Assembly: GCF_001640805.2 (NCBI RefSeq)
Contig: NC_066855.1
Location: 14,788,236-14,852,235, forward strand
Source of the DNA: Lates calcarifer
Taxonomy: Eukaryota > Chordata > Actinopteri > Centropomidae
Direction of reading: 5' to 3'
Length of the DNA stretch: 64,000 nucleotides
Every line of letters starts with the position of its first letter. The stretch's first letter is position 1. The notes beneath the pieces are model-generated. The model saw nothing but the letters and a program-made list of their open reading frames with translations, did no database searches and was not told where the DNA came from. The position numbers were made by a program, and so were the translations under genes. Below, one piece after another: positions 47,081 through 59,785 of the stretch.

Positions 47081-48074
47081 GTATGGATGTTTGGAATGTG
47101 CAGGAGGACATTTTAATGTTTTTATTCTTACAGGCTGTGTAAACTGCACGCGTTTTATTTTTATTAGTATCGCGTATTTAGTCTGGTTATAGTTAATCCC
47201 TTAAAGTTTCATAGGCTCCATTAGTGAGATATCTTGAAGTTATTTCATTCATTTGCACAAATGAAACCTCAGTAGAAAATATACAGTCCAAATTAGATGG
47301 GTAGGTTTCGTGCAGGAGAGGCGGAAAACTAAGGTGGCTTATTAATTTCGAAGACAGTGAAGTAATAAAATCGATTCAGAAGCATGACACTACATTTTAC
47401 CTCTAGAAACAATGATACTCTAATACGACGCAGGGTCCCAAGTAAATAATATCTTCCTGCAAACATGCAGTGGCTGTATTCTGTCCAAAGGCAGCTGTTT
47501 GATGGGTATCAGGATGTCAACAACAACCGGATTAGTGCTGCTGCAGCAGTCCTCATAGACAGTTGGCAGAGTGAACCAGGGAATACATATTATCCATCCA
47601 CTGCAATGAAATCAATCTGCCCCGCGCAAGAGAAGCATTTCAGGTTTAACAGTCTTAAGAGGATTACCCATACCAAATAAGAAACTAGATCTCAGACACC
47701 CAATCAACTGTTGAAAAGCCAATATGTTTATTGATTTGGATGTAGTAAACTGAGGGACAGTAAAGTAGAAAATCTCAGCTGTGAACTAGCAGACTGATAG
47801 GATGAAATTGCATCAAGAACTGATAATCATCACTATCTATTGTCAATGCCTCCTTGCAAACACACATTCCTTAAGCACCCATTGTCTTCTCATTAAATGT
47901 TAACTCACTGTGTATGTGTGTGTGTTTTGATAAGGTCTCCACACCATCTGATCCTATCTGCCTCTGAGGACAGGGAGCAAATGCCAATCTCCTGAAAAAA
48001 AAAAAAAAAAGGGATTAAATCAGGAATCTGACACCTCGTCTCACCTAAGTAGGTGTGAATTGCTGGCTGTAATC

Positions 48075-48680
48075 ATGGGCAACCAGCTGACTGATATCGC
48101 TCCCAACACGCCGTTCCTGCCAAGCTTCCAGTCGCTGCACGTGGTGGTCATCGGCCTCGACTCAGCCGGCAAAACCTCCCTGCTCTACAGGCTCAAGTTG
48201 AAGGAGTTTGTGAAAACAATCCCCACAAAGGGCTTCAACACAGAAAAAATCAAGGTGGCAGTGGGGGCGTCTCGGGCCATAAACTTCCAGGTGTGGGATG
48301 TGGGCGGGCAGGAGAAGCTGCGCCCACTATGGAAGTCTTACACCCGGCGGACGGATGGTATGGTGTTTGTGGTGGACTCCACGGAGCTGGAGAGGATGGA
48401 GGAGGCCAGAGTGGAGCTCCACAAGATCACCCGAACCTCGGAGAACCAGGGGGTCCCTGTGCTGATCCTGGCCAACAAGCAGGACCTGGATTCAGCCTTG
48501 TCTGTCAGCGAGGTGGAGAAGCTGCTTTCTGTCCACGAACTGAGCATGTACACGCTGCATCACGTGCAGAGCTGCAGCGCTGTGAACGGTCAGGGACTCC
48601 AGCCGGGCCTGGAGAAACTGTATGAGATGATCCTGAAGAGGAAGAAGATGGTGAAGCACAACAGGAACAGAAAGAGATGA
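48075..48680 (+). CDS. arl4d: ADP-ribosylation factor-like GTPase 4D
   Basis: A small GTPase that recruits ARNO/cytohesin to the plasma membrane. It is a single coding exon of 201 aa, the same length as human ARL4D. MGNQL at the start gives an N-myristoylation glycine. GTPase boxes: P-loop GLDSAGKT (27-34), switch I T51 in IPTKGF, DVGGQ (75-79), NKQD (134-137), and SAV near 180. The basic tail [14 protein letters not shown] is the nuclear/membrane-targeting segment of the ARL4 subfamily, and the insertion [10 protein letters not shown] before FQVWDVGGQ also fits. The frame is open five codons upstream, but only from a TTG; ATG 48075 is the natural start. Codon third positions are GC-rich relative to surroundings. 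Confidence 0.96.
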   Translation: MGNQLTDIAPNTPFLPSFQSLHVVVIGLDSAGKTSLLYRLKLKEFVKTIPTKGFNTEKIKVAVGASRAINFQVWDVGGQEKLRPLWKSYTRRTDGMVFVVDSTELERMEEARVELHKITRTSENQGVPVLILANKQDLDSALSVSEVEKLLSVHELSMYTLHHVQSCSAVNGQGLQPGLEKLYEMILKRKKMVKHNRNRKR

Positions 48681-49380
48681 ACTCTTGGCTCACACTGTGG
48701 ACATTACCTCAAGAGATTTATCCACTGTTGAGACACTTCCAAGCTTAATGGTCCCTTTTAATGGGAAAGCGATCTGTGCCAACAAAACAACAATTACACA
48801 CGGCCTTAGGGTCGGGAGAAATGGATTTGCTCATAATAATTGAAACAGTATTGACATATTCTTTGTTCTGCAATCGTGCAGCTGTCCTTTGAAGGCTTAA
48901 GATACAGATTTAAAGATTTAAACCTTGATAGCAGTTAGTTTCCACTAAGTGCTTTTCCACTCTTGTTTAAAAGATTTCTAACAAGACGTTTGCCTGTTAA
49001 GTGTAGGACTAATATATGAGCACATTAACATCCATGTGGCAGGTACTCGGTGCAGAAAAATCTAGAATAAAATTTAAAATGTCCTTATATTCCTTCACAA
49101 GTTTGCACAGATTATACCCAACTAAACAGCTGTTTTTGTTACACAATATATGGATACTTCCCAGAATATTTATTCCACATTTTTGTGTTTTGTGCTGGAC
49201 AGAAGGACTTGTGGTGTTGGAGCACCACATTCTATTAAATTTCATTGCCATGGAACAGTTATCCCAAGTGCATTCCCTTCATGGCCACAGAGGTTAAGTT
49301 TCATTTACTATAACAATAGTGTTTATACAAATTGTACATTTTTGTAACACTGAGGACTTAATAAAACGAAGCACTGTACA
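48681..49380 (+). other. arl4d 3' UTR
   Basis: Runs from TGA to AATAAA at 49360-49365. Short ORFs here are not called. Confidence 0.6.
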
Positions 49381-49529
49381 GAACATCCAGTGTTATCTTT
49401 CTATCTTGCAGTTAATAGAGCATTCTTATGGTTTAGGTCTGGGCCTGAGAAATGGATAAAATATTGTTATGAACCAGAATGTATGAAGTTATTCCAGAGT
49501 AAGGTTTGGGTTTACAAACCTTAGTTTAA

Positions 49530-49860
49530 CTCCTTAAAGCTGCTATAATCAGTAGTTTTATATTAAGAAGGATCAGGTGATGATGTGAATGTGAAAGGAT
49601 TGCTTGTTGTAGGTTTTTTTTTTAAGGTCACTGTTTTAGTTTTCTGGCCCACAACGTTACTATTTTGACTCAGTTTCACAGATCTAGTGTTGATTTTACT
49701 CTGCAAAGGACAAAATTAGCAACTAGCAGCTGAACATATTGGAGCAAGAGGCAGATATTTCCCTTGGTGGGAAACCTTGGAATTGGTGGAGACCAAAAAC
49801 AGAGCAAAAAGAGAGTTAATATTGGACTTACAGAGTGATAATGTTGCTCACTATCTGTTA
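49530..49860. repeat. Dispersed non-autonomous repeat
   Basis: Second clear copy of the 35340-35640 element: GTTTTAGTTTTCTGGCCCA, TAGCAACTAGCAGCTGAA, GGCAGATATTTCCCTTGG, GGTGGAGACCAAAAACAG, AATATTGGACTTAC. Confidence 0.65.
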
Positions 49861-49869
49861 GGTATGTAA

Positions 49870-52550
49870 ATAGGCAAATGTTTGCAAAGAAATTAATTAA
49901 TTTAAAAGGTGATAACATGTAAGTGTTGTTTTCAGAGTTTGTGTCTGGTACCCCCAAGGATTAAAATATTTGTAAGAAATGAAATAGAAATGTATCGCAT
50001 TCTAATTTGAAGTCCTGAATTGTGACCCTTTTCCCTATTCACTCCAACCCCTGCCCCTCCCCCCACACGAGCCAAAAAATCCATTTGCTTTGATTCTGGG
50101 CCTTCCAGTCTGCCAGCTGCTGACAGTGTAATTGCATCAATTAGTGGCGAGGTGGTTCAGAGGCTAGGCGGTTTAGTCTTGTTGTGTGATCAGGCTGGAC
50201 TGAACCACCTCAGGCCATCATCTGATTCACTGTTGCTCCAACCCCCCCCCCCAAACAAAGAGGATGAAGTTCAGCAGGTTTAGGTTGAAACCACAGCCAT
50301 ATTTATGTGTTTTCTGACGACTTGATGAAGGAAGTGTTCTGAAATCGCAATTTTTCAAAGACACAATGTCGCTGCATGTACGTATGCAGCTAAAACAACA
50401 CTAAAGGATGCCTGGTGATTTAAATACAAACAAACACAACACGAACTCCCGGTCTCCTGCTGACTGTGATGTCAGATGCAAAAGAAACTTTCATTTTTTT
50501 CATCCAGTAGAAGAAGATATATGAGAGAAACACTTCAGAATTTTTATTTCATTTCTGTGTTTTTTGAGAGTATTCTGTCACAAACACATCCCTGTTTAAG
50601 GAACACATTGCATTTACATCAACTGAAGGTCAACAGAGCACCAGCCATCTGATGTGTCTTGTTGCATTTTATCATTATTGCTGAATCATTTCAGAAACTG
50701 TTACAGCTATTCGTGGCAGTTCTGTAACTGTTCTCAATAACACGTTTTAATCCTCTTGCTCTTCTACAAATCTCTTAAGTCACCGCTCAAATATGACATT
50801 ATGCAACAAACGTCCAATCTACAGGTCACACACTGTTGACCTGCATACCGTCAGTTTCTCTGTGTGCGTGTGTGTGTGCTCCTGCTGTGTATTTGTCTTG
50901 CCCGACATGATGAGATAATGATTTGTTACCAACACAGATGCCTCCTGCTAAGTGTTCTTAAATGCTGAATGTCAGCGGAGGCATAAATGCATGCACATAT
51001 AATACAGCAATAGCACGAACACACCCATGCATGGACACATGCGAGCACGCGGCAGCGCAAACATCTTGACTTCTGTGACCTCTCCGTCCCCATTATTCAC
51101 AATGGCGAGCTCATTAAAAACTTTCAAGGATGTCTTTTGCAGAATCATCTTGACACAGCAGCTGGTCCCTGAATAAATTAGCATCTCGATGTGGTGTTTT
51201 CAACAGCTGAGACACACTGTGGGCATGTGGAGGCATCAATCAGCCAATGAAAAGCACCTCAACGTTCTGCAACTGAGATTCTTTGCCCAGAATAAAAGGT
51301 GTAAAAGACACTGTATTGCAGCTAGGGGAAGGTGCTGTTGTGCCTATAGCCCACTGCACACTTGATTGACTTGCTGAATTGGAGTCTTGATCCATCCAGT
51401 GGGGGAAAAGCTAGAGAGAGCTGCATGTGATTTTTTTTACACACTCTCTCTTTGCTTTTCTTTCTGCATGTTTCTGTCACACACTGTACAGACATCCTGC
51501 TATTCTTTCTCTCTCATGCCTCCTGTTTTCTAGGCTATATGGTGGCTGACAAGGAACACACAAGAGAGGGATGCCTTGGGGATTATGTGTCAGGGCTTAA
51601 GATGTGGAATCGCACACAGACAGGTGTATCCCTGGATTCTAAAATCAGACACAGGCTCACTTCTGGGCTTCAGAAACACTGATTTCCATCAGCTACCCAA
51701 AGGGCACACAACCCCTATTGTGTCCTCCTTTTCTCCTCAAAAAACATAATGCAATAACTGCAAAGGAGGACTAATTGTAAGAATTTACAAACAAGACTAA
51801 TTGTCTAAACAAACCTTTGACTCTGCATTGTGTTGAATGGTGAATTATTTCTGTTATATGACCAATTTAGCGCTTGAAAAGTGCACTACCCTCCCTTGGA
51901 CAGCTTCATGGTTGCATTTCATATTCATACAGAGGACATACTAATATTAATCTATCAACCTTGTGCACAATGCACACATTAGGATGCCCTTGAGCCATTA
52001 AATCTACAGGGATACACTGATCAGTACAGGAAATTGTACTAGGTTATAGCAAGTAGAATCACATTTTAACTGCCTCACATCATTAGCTTAGTTTCTAGCT
52101 GTCTACTTTGCTGTTTTTGGTTCGTACCTGTAATTAAGCAGTTTTAGAGGCGGAACTAATAACACCGCTCTATTGTTGCGCACGTAATTAATTAAATTAA
52201 CACCTTGCAAGCGAAGCGTCAAGTGAGCAGCGCACAGGATGAGCACTCTAGCTAAATTTAAATCAAGCATTTAAACGAACATAATCTAGAAGAAGGAGAC
52301 AAAAACAACGACAAGGACGAAATATTCAACATTTAGCCCCTCCTAGTAATAAGCAGCTTACACGGTATGTTTGATTCAAGTTTATTTTTATACGGTAAAA
52401 AATGTACAACAACTTTTGTGAAATGTTTTATATTCAGTCAACAATTTTTATGTTTTTTTCTATGATTTATATTGCAAGTGCATAATTTACATATGTTGTG
52501 TGACTGTATAGCCGTAGGGGCATGAATTTGTAAATTTTAAACTGGAGGCT
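49870..52550. other. Gene-free sequence downstream of arl4d
   Basis: No coding exon with domain content or paired splice sites found. Stretches at about 50060-50230, 50760-51190 and 51220-51420 look compositionally balanced and motif-rich rather than decayed, so they are candidates for conserved non-coding sequence. This is a guess without alignment. Confidence 0.4.
50150..50210. other. Stem-loop with 11-bp perfect arms
   Basis: AGGTGGTTCAG (50150-50160) pairs exactly with CTGAACCACCT (50200-50210) across a 39-base loop. The left arm, with AGGCTAGGCGG after it, has a faint tRNA-head look but lacks a clear B box. It sits beside a homeodomain-type TAATTGCATCAATTAG (50129-50144). Function unknown. 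Confidence 0.45.
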
Positions 52551-52559
52551 GTATTCAGA

Positions 52560-53440
52560 CACAATGCTTTGTGCTTAGCGCTAACGTTAGCCTGCTAGCA
52601 GTGGCAATGCTGTCATGCTAATGGTCAGTAGAAAGGGCTTGATGAGTAAACTGTATTGTTACATAAAAAGAGGATTCCTGAAATGACAGAAAGATGTAAA
52701 TGACATGGTTAAATAGGAAACGGTTAATATTAAATGAAGTTATGTTTGCAGTAGTGATTCTGTGAGGCTGTGTTTAGGCACAGCAGTGTTTTGAACTAAA
52801 CGCTAACAGCATCATGCTAACAGGCTCACAATGACCATGCTAACACGCTCATGTTTAGCAGGTATAATGTTTACCATGTTCACCATCTTAGTTTAGAGTG
52901 TTAGCATGCTATTATTTTCTAATTAGCTCTCAACACAAAGCACAGTGGGGGATACGAACATCACTAGTTTTTCAGGTATAAACTAAAGTTTTGGTTTTCT
53001 GACTTGATTAAGGTGCTAGAAAGCAAATCAAATGGTCAAGTTATTACAGTTCATCCTGACGGGAACACAAATATTCAAATGTACCATATTTAATCAGAAG
53101 CCATCCAATAGTTGTTAAGACAGGTTACTAGAAATTGAAAGTGCCTACCTTATGGTGGCAGGAGATTGATCCTCTGGGGATCATGAATGTTTATACAAAA
53201 TTTAATATCAGTCCACTGAATAGATGTTGTCATATTTCACTGACTGCCTATATCTGATAGCTAAGTGATAAGTCTGACCTGATGGTGGTGCTTTATAAAG
53301 TATCAGTGGATCATTTAAGTCAGTAGGATTCATCTTCTGTGGACAATGAATGTCTACATAGGATGAATAATTGTTGAGATATTGAAGTCTGGAACAAAAC
53401 GGTGGACTGACTGATGAACCAACCAACAACGCCATCCGTA
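52560..53440. repeat. Dispersed 'GCTAACATGCTAA / GGTGGACTGACTGA' repeat
   Basis: The left part has many GCTAGC/GCTAAC/ATGCTAAC words (52580-52920). The right part has TCATGAATGTTTATACAAAATTT (split copies), ATTGTTGAGATATTGAAGTCTGG and AACGGTGGACTGACTGATGA. This combination is a frequent fish dispersed element. An antisense relative is at 56620-57000. Confidence 0.65.
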
Positions 53441-53449
53441 AATCTATGC

Positions 53450-56400
53450 TAGCATGACCAAAACCAGGAGCTTAAACAGCTGCAGTGGGGCATCAGATGT
53501 AAAAGGTAAAAGTTACAAAAAAATCCACATATACAACAACAGAGCAATAATTCTCTGCTGTAGACTCTTTAAAGCCCCCTATGATGAAAAGCAACAGAGC
53601 TCTGGGCATGAATCCAAGCCTCTTAACACGTCCAACTGGGCCCTAGACATAATTTTCTGTCACCATGGCAACCTGAAGTCAGCAGTCACTAAAGGGTGAC
53701 CTGTGAGGGCAGTGGTGGGGGTCAAATTGCTTTTTGTGGCTGGATGTCCAATCCAGCTGAGGTTACAGAGGGGGCAGGGAGATTAGAAAAAGAAGCTCAG
53801 ATCAATACTGGAATCCTGAGATCACTGCCTCGCTCTATCTGTCTCTGTCTTTTCACATCTTTTTCTTTTTTCCCCTCACTTCTTTATCTCCTCCTCTCTG
53901 TCTGTCTGTATTTAATCGCCAGTTTTAAATTTGTTTACAACCTTTGTTTTGCCTGCCCTTTCACTCTCCTTTGCTCTGTTTCTGATGGTATTGATGTGAG
54001 TCACTATGAAAATATCTCAAATTTCACACCAGCAGAATCTTTCTAGGAAATCAAGCCTTGTTGACATTGCTGTGGATCCAGAGGCAAGAGGGGTTTGGTT
54101 TTGCAGAAGAGAGAGTTGGCCATTAGCACTAGCAGCAGAGTGAAGGTCTTTTGAGGGTTCAAAAGGGACAATGTTTGGTGGGAGGGCTGGATTACTTGCT
54201 TTAGCTTTTATTTCCGAAAGGTCGTAAAGCTGCCACTTGGCCTTCATTTAGAGCCGAGCCTGCAGGATTGAATGGATGGGAAGGGATTGCGAGGGAAACT
54301 GAAGCTTGACTTTACCACACAGGGCTCTTTCAACCCCTGGGCTATAAGAGAAGAAAGAACAAACACCAAGGCCATATTTCTTAGTTGTGAAAAAGACAAA
54401 GTGGGTGGGGCTGCTGTGTTTGTATCAAAATTGCCTTTACATCTGAGGTGACCCTGTGCCAAAACATATGGATGTGATCATCTCCTTTATTCATGCTTCA
54501 CCACTGGCTGAAGGACTGTAATCATTTTCATTTCATTTGTGAATAAAGGATATCACATCAGGGGTCAGGCAGCATTTATTCATATATGCTTCATTCCCTG
54601 CAGATTCAGAGTCAAGGATGAGTCATTGCTCAAGGGAGCTGTGAAGAAATTATGGGCCACGTATTTACTGTGATTTAAACTTTATGGCCAAACTTTTCCA
54701 TAACTAGTTCAGCTGCAGGGGGGATATAAATATGACTTCATGGATGATTTCATGCTTCCAAGTCGTCTCAAAGGTTCTAGATTCAGTCACTTTTAAGGAA
54801 GAAAACCTCTTCTTGTGTTCTCTTGATGCACAGGGCTTATGAAGTGAATGCATAATGGTGTCATTTTTAAACATCTGGCAAATCACACTGCTCTTGTGTT
54901 TTGAATTATCACATAGAAATGGTCACTACCCACTAATGTGGCAGTTGGATATCTGTGCAAGGTTTTATGATGTTTTTTCTTGTGTTTTAATCAGTCCAGT
55001 GTAGATTCTGTACACCCACACTGCCACCCTGGGTCTACCCCTGATCCCACACTGGGATTACCCAGACACCCATCTGGTGTATACTAGCTAGTGGGGTGCC
55101 CACTAACCACCAGCTCTAGTTAATCCTGGCTGTTACTGCTGTTTAGAAACAGACCGGCCTCTCTAAGCAGCAACCCAGACTGCTGTGGCATAAGACACGC
55201 TGTGAGGTGCTGTATCGAGATCAGAGCTGTTTATTTGTGTCACCCTGGCAGTGGGCGGATCTGGGAATGTGCTGACCTGGGAATTATGTGGTTGATTTAA
55301 TGTGATAGAGGGAGACATAAATAATTGCTCCTGTTAAAGATGGTCTTGAAGATCACAACTGTGACTCAGTGCAAACAGCAGACATAGATTATAGGAAAGG
55401 TTACAACAATAGAGAATAACTTCAACTGTATTTTTATACCAGTGCAAATAATGCAAAGGACAAGTAACTCAGAACTGTACTTAAATAAAGTGCGTAGTGG
55501 CATCCCACCACAGCTACAGAGTAAACAACTGAATGTTTATTATCCAGGGAATATTGAATGAGAGAATGATTTCAGACCTAGCCAAAGTCTCACCTGACTC
55601 ATATTAAGGACAGTTTGTGCTTTGTAAATTCAGTGAACCACAGCTGTGTCTGAAGAAAAGATGATTCAGTCCACCAAGGTCTTACTGTCTCACCCCACGT
55701 GGCTTTTGTTGACACTATGTCCTGCCTGGCAGATCAAGATTGGAGCTCTATCAAGTGTGGGACCCCCACACTGTGACTCTCCCCTGGATGCAGGACCAGC
55801 TGTAATGGCCAGTGTCAGGGTTTTGTTCAGCCTTGAACAGATAGGAAAAGCACGTGGGAGAGAGACTACACGTGAGCTGTGGAGCTCATGGCAATGAAAA
55901 AGAAATCTGAGCGATTGTGTTGGTAAGGTTTTTTTTTCGCTCTGCATGTGTTGGAGTGCAGTGAACACTGTCAGACTGGCTGATAATGCATATCTGTCTC
56001 TGCCCACTCTCTGGTGTCAACAGGGCCGGTTTAACCTTGTGGGTGCTGGTGCAAAAAAGTTGCTGTCAGGCCCTTACTGACCCTCAGTATAACTGGCAGC
56101 TTCATTATTTCCTCAGGCACCCAGAAACCACTGAGTACTTTAGAGCTAAAATGACAAGTGCATTAACCTTTTAGTTGGTTGATAAAAAGTTGATTGGCAA
56201 GTTTGAAAGCAGAGCTTTTTAAATGTTAATATTTTCTCATATGTACAATAGCAAAGTGAATATCTTAAAGACAAGACATTTTTCCATTGCTTTAGGCTCT
56301 GGGGAACTGTGAGGGGCATTTTTTAAATGTTTGGACAATTTTTAAGTAAAACATTTCACAAATACTTGCTCTGTAGTAGTTTTCAATGTAATACTGGCCT

Positions 56401-56600
56401 CTTAGATCTGTTTGAAATGTAAAACTGGGAGTGAAGATAATCACACTTAAGGTCTTTTTACTTGATTGATCTGGAGCTTTCAGCCATACTGCAGTGTCCT
56501 CACCACCAGATTGAGTTAGCTAGTTGACAAAGAAATGTTCAGTCTTATTTACAACACCCAGGACTTCTCTGCAATATTTGTAGCCACACTAGCAGCATGG
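53450..56600. other. Gene-free sequence
   Basis: Open frames up to about 116 codons occur (53696-54046) but they show only low-complexity hydrophobic runs from CT-rich DNA and no family features. No tRNA or array. Confidence 0.45.
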
Positions 56601-56619
56601 CCTCCACTTTAGTCCAGAA

Positions 56620-57000
56620 TTAAATATCAATAACCACTGGGGGCATTGTTGTGAAATTTGGTTGCTATGTCTATGGTGGCCAGATGATAAATCTCTCTGA
56701 CAGTGGTACCCTGACTTTTCCCTAGTGCCACGATGAGGTTGACTTTTGTGATCCTGAGAAAAATACCTTTACTACTATTGGATGGATTGTTGTGGAGTTT
56801 GGTTCTGACTTTCATGTTCCTTTCTGGATGAACTGCATTTTGGAATTTCTCCTCTAATGCCACAAAAACAGGCCAAAAAGTTTTCCAGTATTTAATTTTG
56901 TGGCCAAATACCTGCAAAAGTAATGGCATTTCCATCAGCCTCAGCGGCACTGTGTTTAGTGTTAATTAGCCAATTTATGTATGCTAATATGCTAAATGCC
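56620..57000. repeat. Antisense copy of the dispersed 'GCTAAC / GTTGTGAAATTTGG' repeat
   Basis: ACTGGGGGCATTGTTGTGAA, TGGTGGCCAGATGATAAATC, TATTGGATGGATTGTTGTGG, then TATGCTAATATGCTAAATGC at the right. Same family as 52560-53440. Confidence 0.6.
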
Positions 57001-57009
57001 TAGATGAAA

Positions 57010-58360
57010 CTGTGTGGATATAAATATTCAATGCAATATAATTTATTTGGTCATTTATTTGGTCATGTTGAATAAGTTTTAGATGAGAAAAATAGCTGTC
57101 CCTTCAACTCTATCTGTTCTGCAGTTAATAAGTGGCACTCATTGATAACAAAGGATAAACACTATTGCTTATCTTGTTCCTGATTAAATTGTTTGTCAAA
57201 CCTGTCACTCGGTTCAAGAAAATCCTCAGTTATCAATGCTAGTAACTCCTGTTGTGTGGGTACTATGGACTGCAAACTGTTTTGAGGAGAGAAGAACCCA
57301 ATAATCTTGACCAAGGTTGTGAGGGGGTACCCATGCGGATCAGATCTGGTATTTGGGGCTTGGTCTCCCAAATGAGGCACCCATAGTGGCCTTTTTGTTC
57401 ATCCCAAGCATGCTCCAGTCCTTCACAAGCCATCACAGCATTCCTTTTGTTGCTTTTTCATGTTATTCTATGAAAGATTTCACTGTTCGAGGGTATTGGG
57501 CTTGGCCAGCGTGTCAGGCCACCACTCTAAGCCAGGGTAGGGTTTAGTGTCAGCAATCCTCCACTGGCCCTGACTACACAGGACAACCCAGCCATCAGTG
57601 CTGACACGACAACAGGACAATTACTCAAATCTGTATCAACCTGGAATTAACTGACTTTCTAATGCACAAAGAGCAGCTGGCCTGTAAAATGATTCGGCAC
57701 AGTTTCCATTTGCTCATGTTTTTGCCTGAACCGTCTGGTCTGCACTTTGTCACCTCAATCGAGAGACTGCTGCCCTAGTTTGTATTCCTGGGGTCTCCTA
57801 AAGTAGACTATTAACATAAGAGGCCGAAAACTCTGAAATTATTTTACTTAATTTGACCTTTTTTATATAATTGTCTTATATTTAGCCATTTGTCATTTCT
57901 CAAGTTTCATTCTGTGCGCAACCTAATTCTAAATGAGACTGAAATGATTTAAAATAAGCTAATATACAGTATGACTCTCTCTGTCATTACAGAATTTATA
58001 GAAATCTTGTCAGTATTATTCTGTTAAAGGAAAGGCTGGAAATTTTTTATAACCCATTAACTTTATTAATGTTTGAGTTCAACATTTAATAAGCAGAATC
58101 AAACAAGAAATATATAAAACAGTGATTCTAAATATGTGAAAAAATATAATAAATAATGATAATAATGACATTAATCATAATAATATTGCAAACTTTCAAA
58201 ATCTAAATTCCCTTTATCACAATCTCATCATTTTCATCACTGAGTATGAAATAAAATAACATTACATAAAGATCGACGATAACAGCTTGTATTTAGTAAA
58301 GTGTCACCTTTAGAGAGAGTTAAATTAGAATATTGATACTGCTCTCAGATCTGTCCATTG
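57010..58360. other. Gene-free sequence
   Basis: A/T-rich, no recognisable gene, RNA or element. Confidence 0.45.
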
Positions 58361-58369
58361 AATAGGAAG

Positions 58370-58590
58370 CTACAGCCTGGGAGACGCTTAGCTTAGCTTA
58401 GCATAAAGACTGAAAGCAGGGGAAACAATTAGCCTGGCTCCATTGGTAATAAAGTCCACATATCAACACTTCCAAGACTCACGTTTCACCTCGTTTTCCT
58501 TTGGTTCATATGTTCTGTTCCATACAGATACAAGTCAGAGTTATATTGATTTACTCTGACACTTGGGCAAAAAGCATGTGTTAAACCGAT
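58370..58590. repeat. Dispersed 'GCTTAGCTTAGCATAAAGACTG' repeat
   Basis: GCTTAGCTTAGCATAAAG, AGCAGGGGAAACAATTAGCC, CCTGGCTCCATTGGTAA, then CTCGTTT...GTTCCATACAGATAC. Well-known word set of a fish dispersed element. Antisense pieces are at 61310-61420 and 42720-42800. Confidence 0.7.
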
Positions 58591-59639
58591 CCTTTAATAT
58601 CTCTCTCAGCTTGTTTCCTTACCTATATTGTCTACTGCAGTTTAATCTTATAATATAAATTATATTATCTCGCAGAATAAATGAATACTATTTAATTGTT
58701 TCTCCTGTGTTGAGAACAAAACTGAAGACACCTTACAGACACCAATAACAGAGACCTCGTTTAGCCTTTTACCTTATGTAACTTGCTGTACATAAAACAT
58801 CCAGGTTGTTGTGGCTTTTTGTTTATTGACATTTACTGATCCGCTATGTCATTGGTGACATACACAAAGTCCTCTGGCAGCGCTTTAATCCTGTTAGACA
58901 GACCTAAAACTGGGAGTGTTGCCAGGGATCACCAGTGGAATGAGACCAGCGGGTCACAAATAGCCTTAAGTCCTGTCTAGACAGGAGAGCTAATGGATAG
59001 TAACACCCTGCATATGTGCAGACCCATGCTCTGTCAAACGAATTAAGAAATTAAGTGTGAAAAAGTCAAGCAGGAGAAATGTTACAGGTTTACAGGACAG
59101 GATCGTTTTATGCTCTTAGTTAAATTTAACATATTACAAAATTCACTTTGTCAGTGGCTGTGCACATAAATATGAAAACTCTTAGTAGTGAGATGAGGCA
59201 ACCCCCTCCCTCCTCTCCAGTTGTTGAAGGCTAGCTCTAACTTTGTTAGATGTCACTTCGTTTTTTACACAGAGAAAGGAGTGATTTGAATTGTACCACG
59301 TTCTATGACAGGGGTTAAATTGTCTTTTTGACTGACATGTTTCAGCCACAGTTTACAAAAAATAAAAATAAATACATAAATAAAACAGTACCTGTGTGCT
59401 AATCACTTTCTGTGTGACTGTTTTTCCTACAGGGGCCAGTGCAAAACAGGATTCAATGCAAAACTTTAGAAGAATCAAGAGCTGCAAATGAAGAATCTGT
59501 AAGTATTTATATCATAAAATTATTTGTTATTGTAAGTAATTATTGTTATTGTTTTGAATTTAATGCAAATGATCAGGCTTCCCCCTTGAATGTATGTGCC
59601 CCAAAATTTCATAACATTTTCATATCTTAGTCTACCGTT

Positions 59640-59785
59640 TGGCCTTTTGCCTTTATCTGGCAGCAGAATAAGATGGGGAGAGGGTAAGGAGGGTGTCATG
59701 CAATAAAGATCTCCAGCTGGAATCAAACTGGGGACATTGTAATTATATGGTGTGCTTCTTAAACCACAAGACCACCTCAATGCCA
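59640..59785 (-). mobile_element. tRNA-derived SINE
   Basis: Read on the minus strand: a pol III head with A-box-like TGGTCTTGTGG (59774-59764) and B-box-like CAGTTTGATTCC (59730-59719), then CTTTATTGCATGACACCCTC and a CT-rich tail CCTCTCCCC. The head-body-tail layout is that of teleost tRNA-derived SINEs. The B box departs from GGTTCGANTCC, so it is old. Confidence 0.65.

Noticed and set aside
48293..48625. 110-codon frame inside arl4d in another frame
   Set aside because: Shadow of the GC-rich arl4d coding sequence.
53696..54046. 116-codon hydrophobic frame
   Set aside because: Arises from CT-rich low-complexity DNA; no signal or family features beyond composition.
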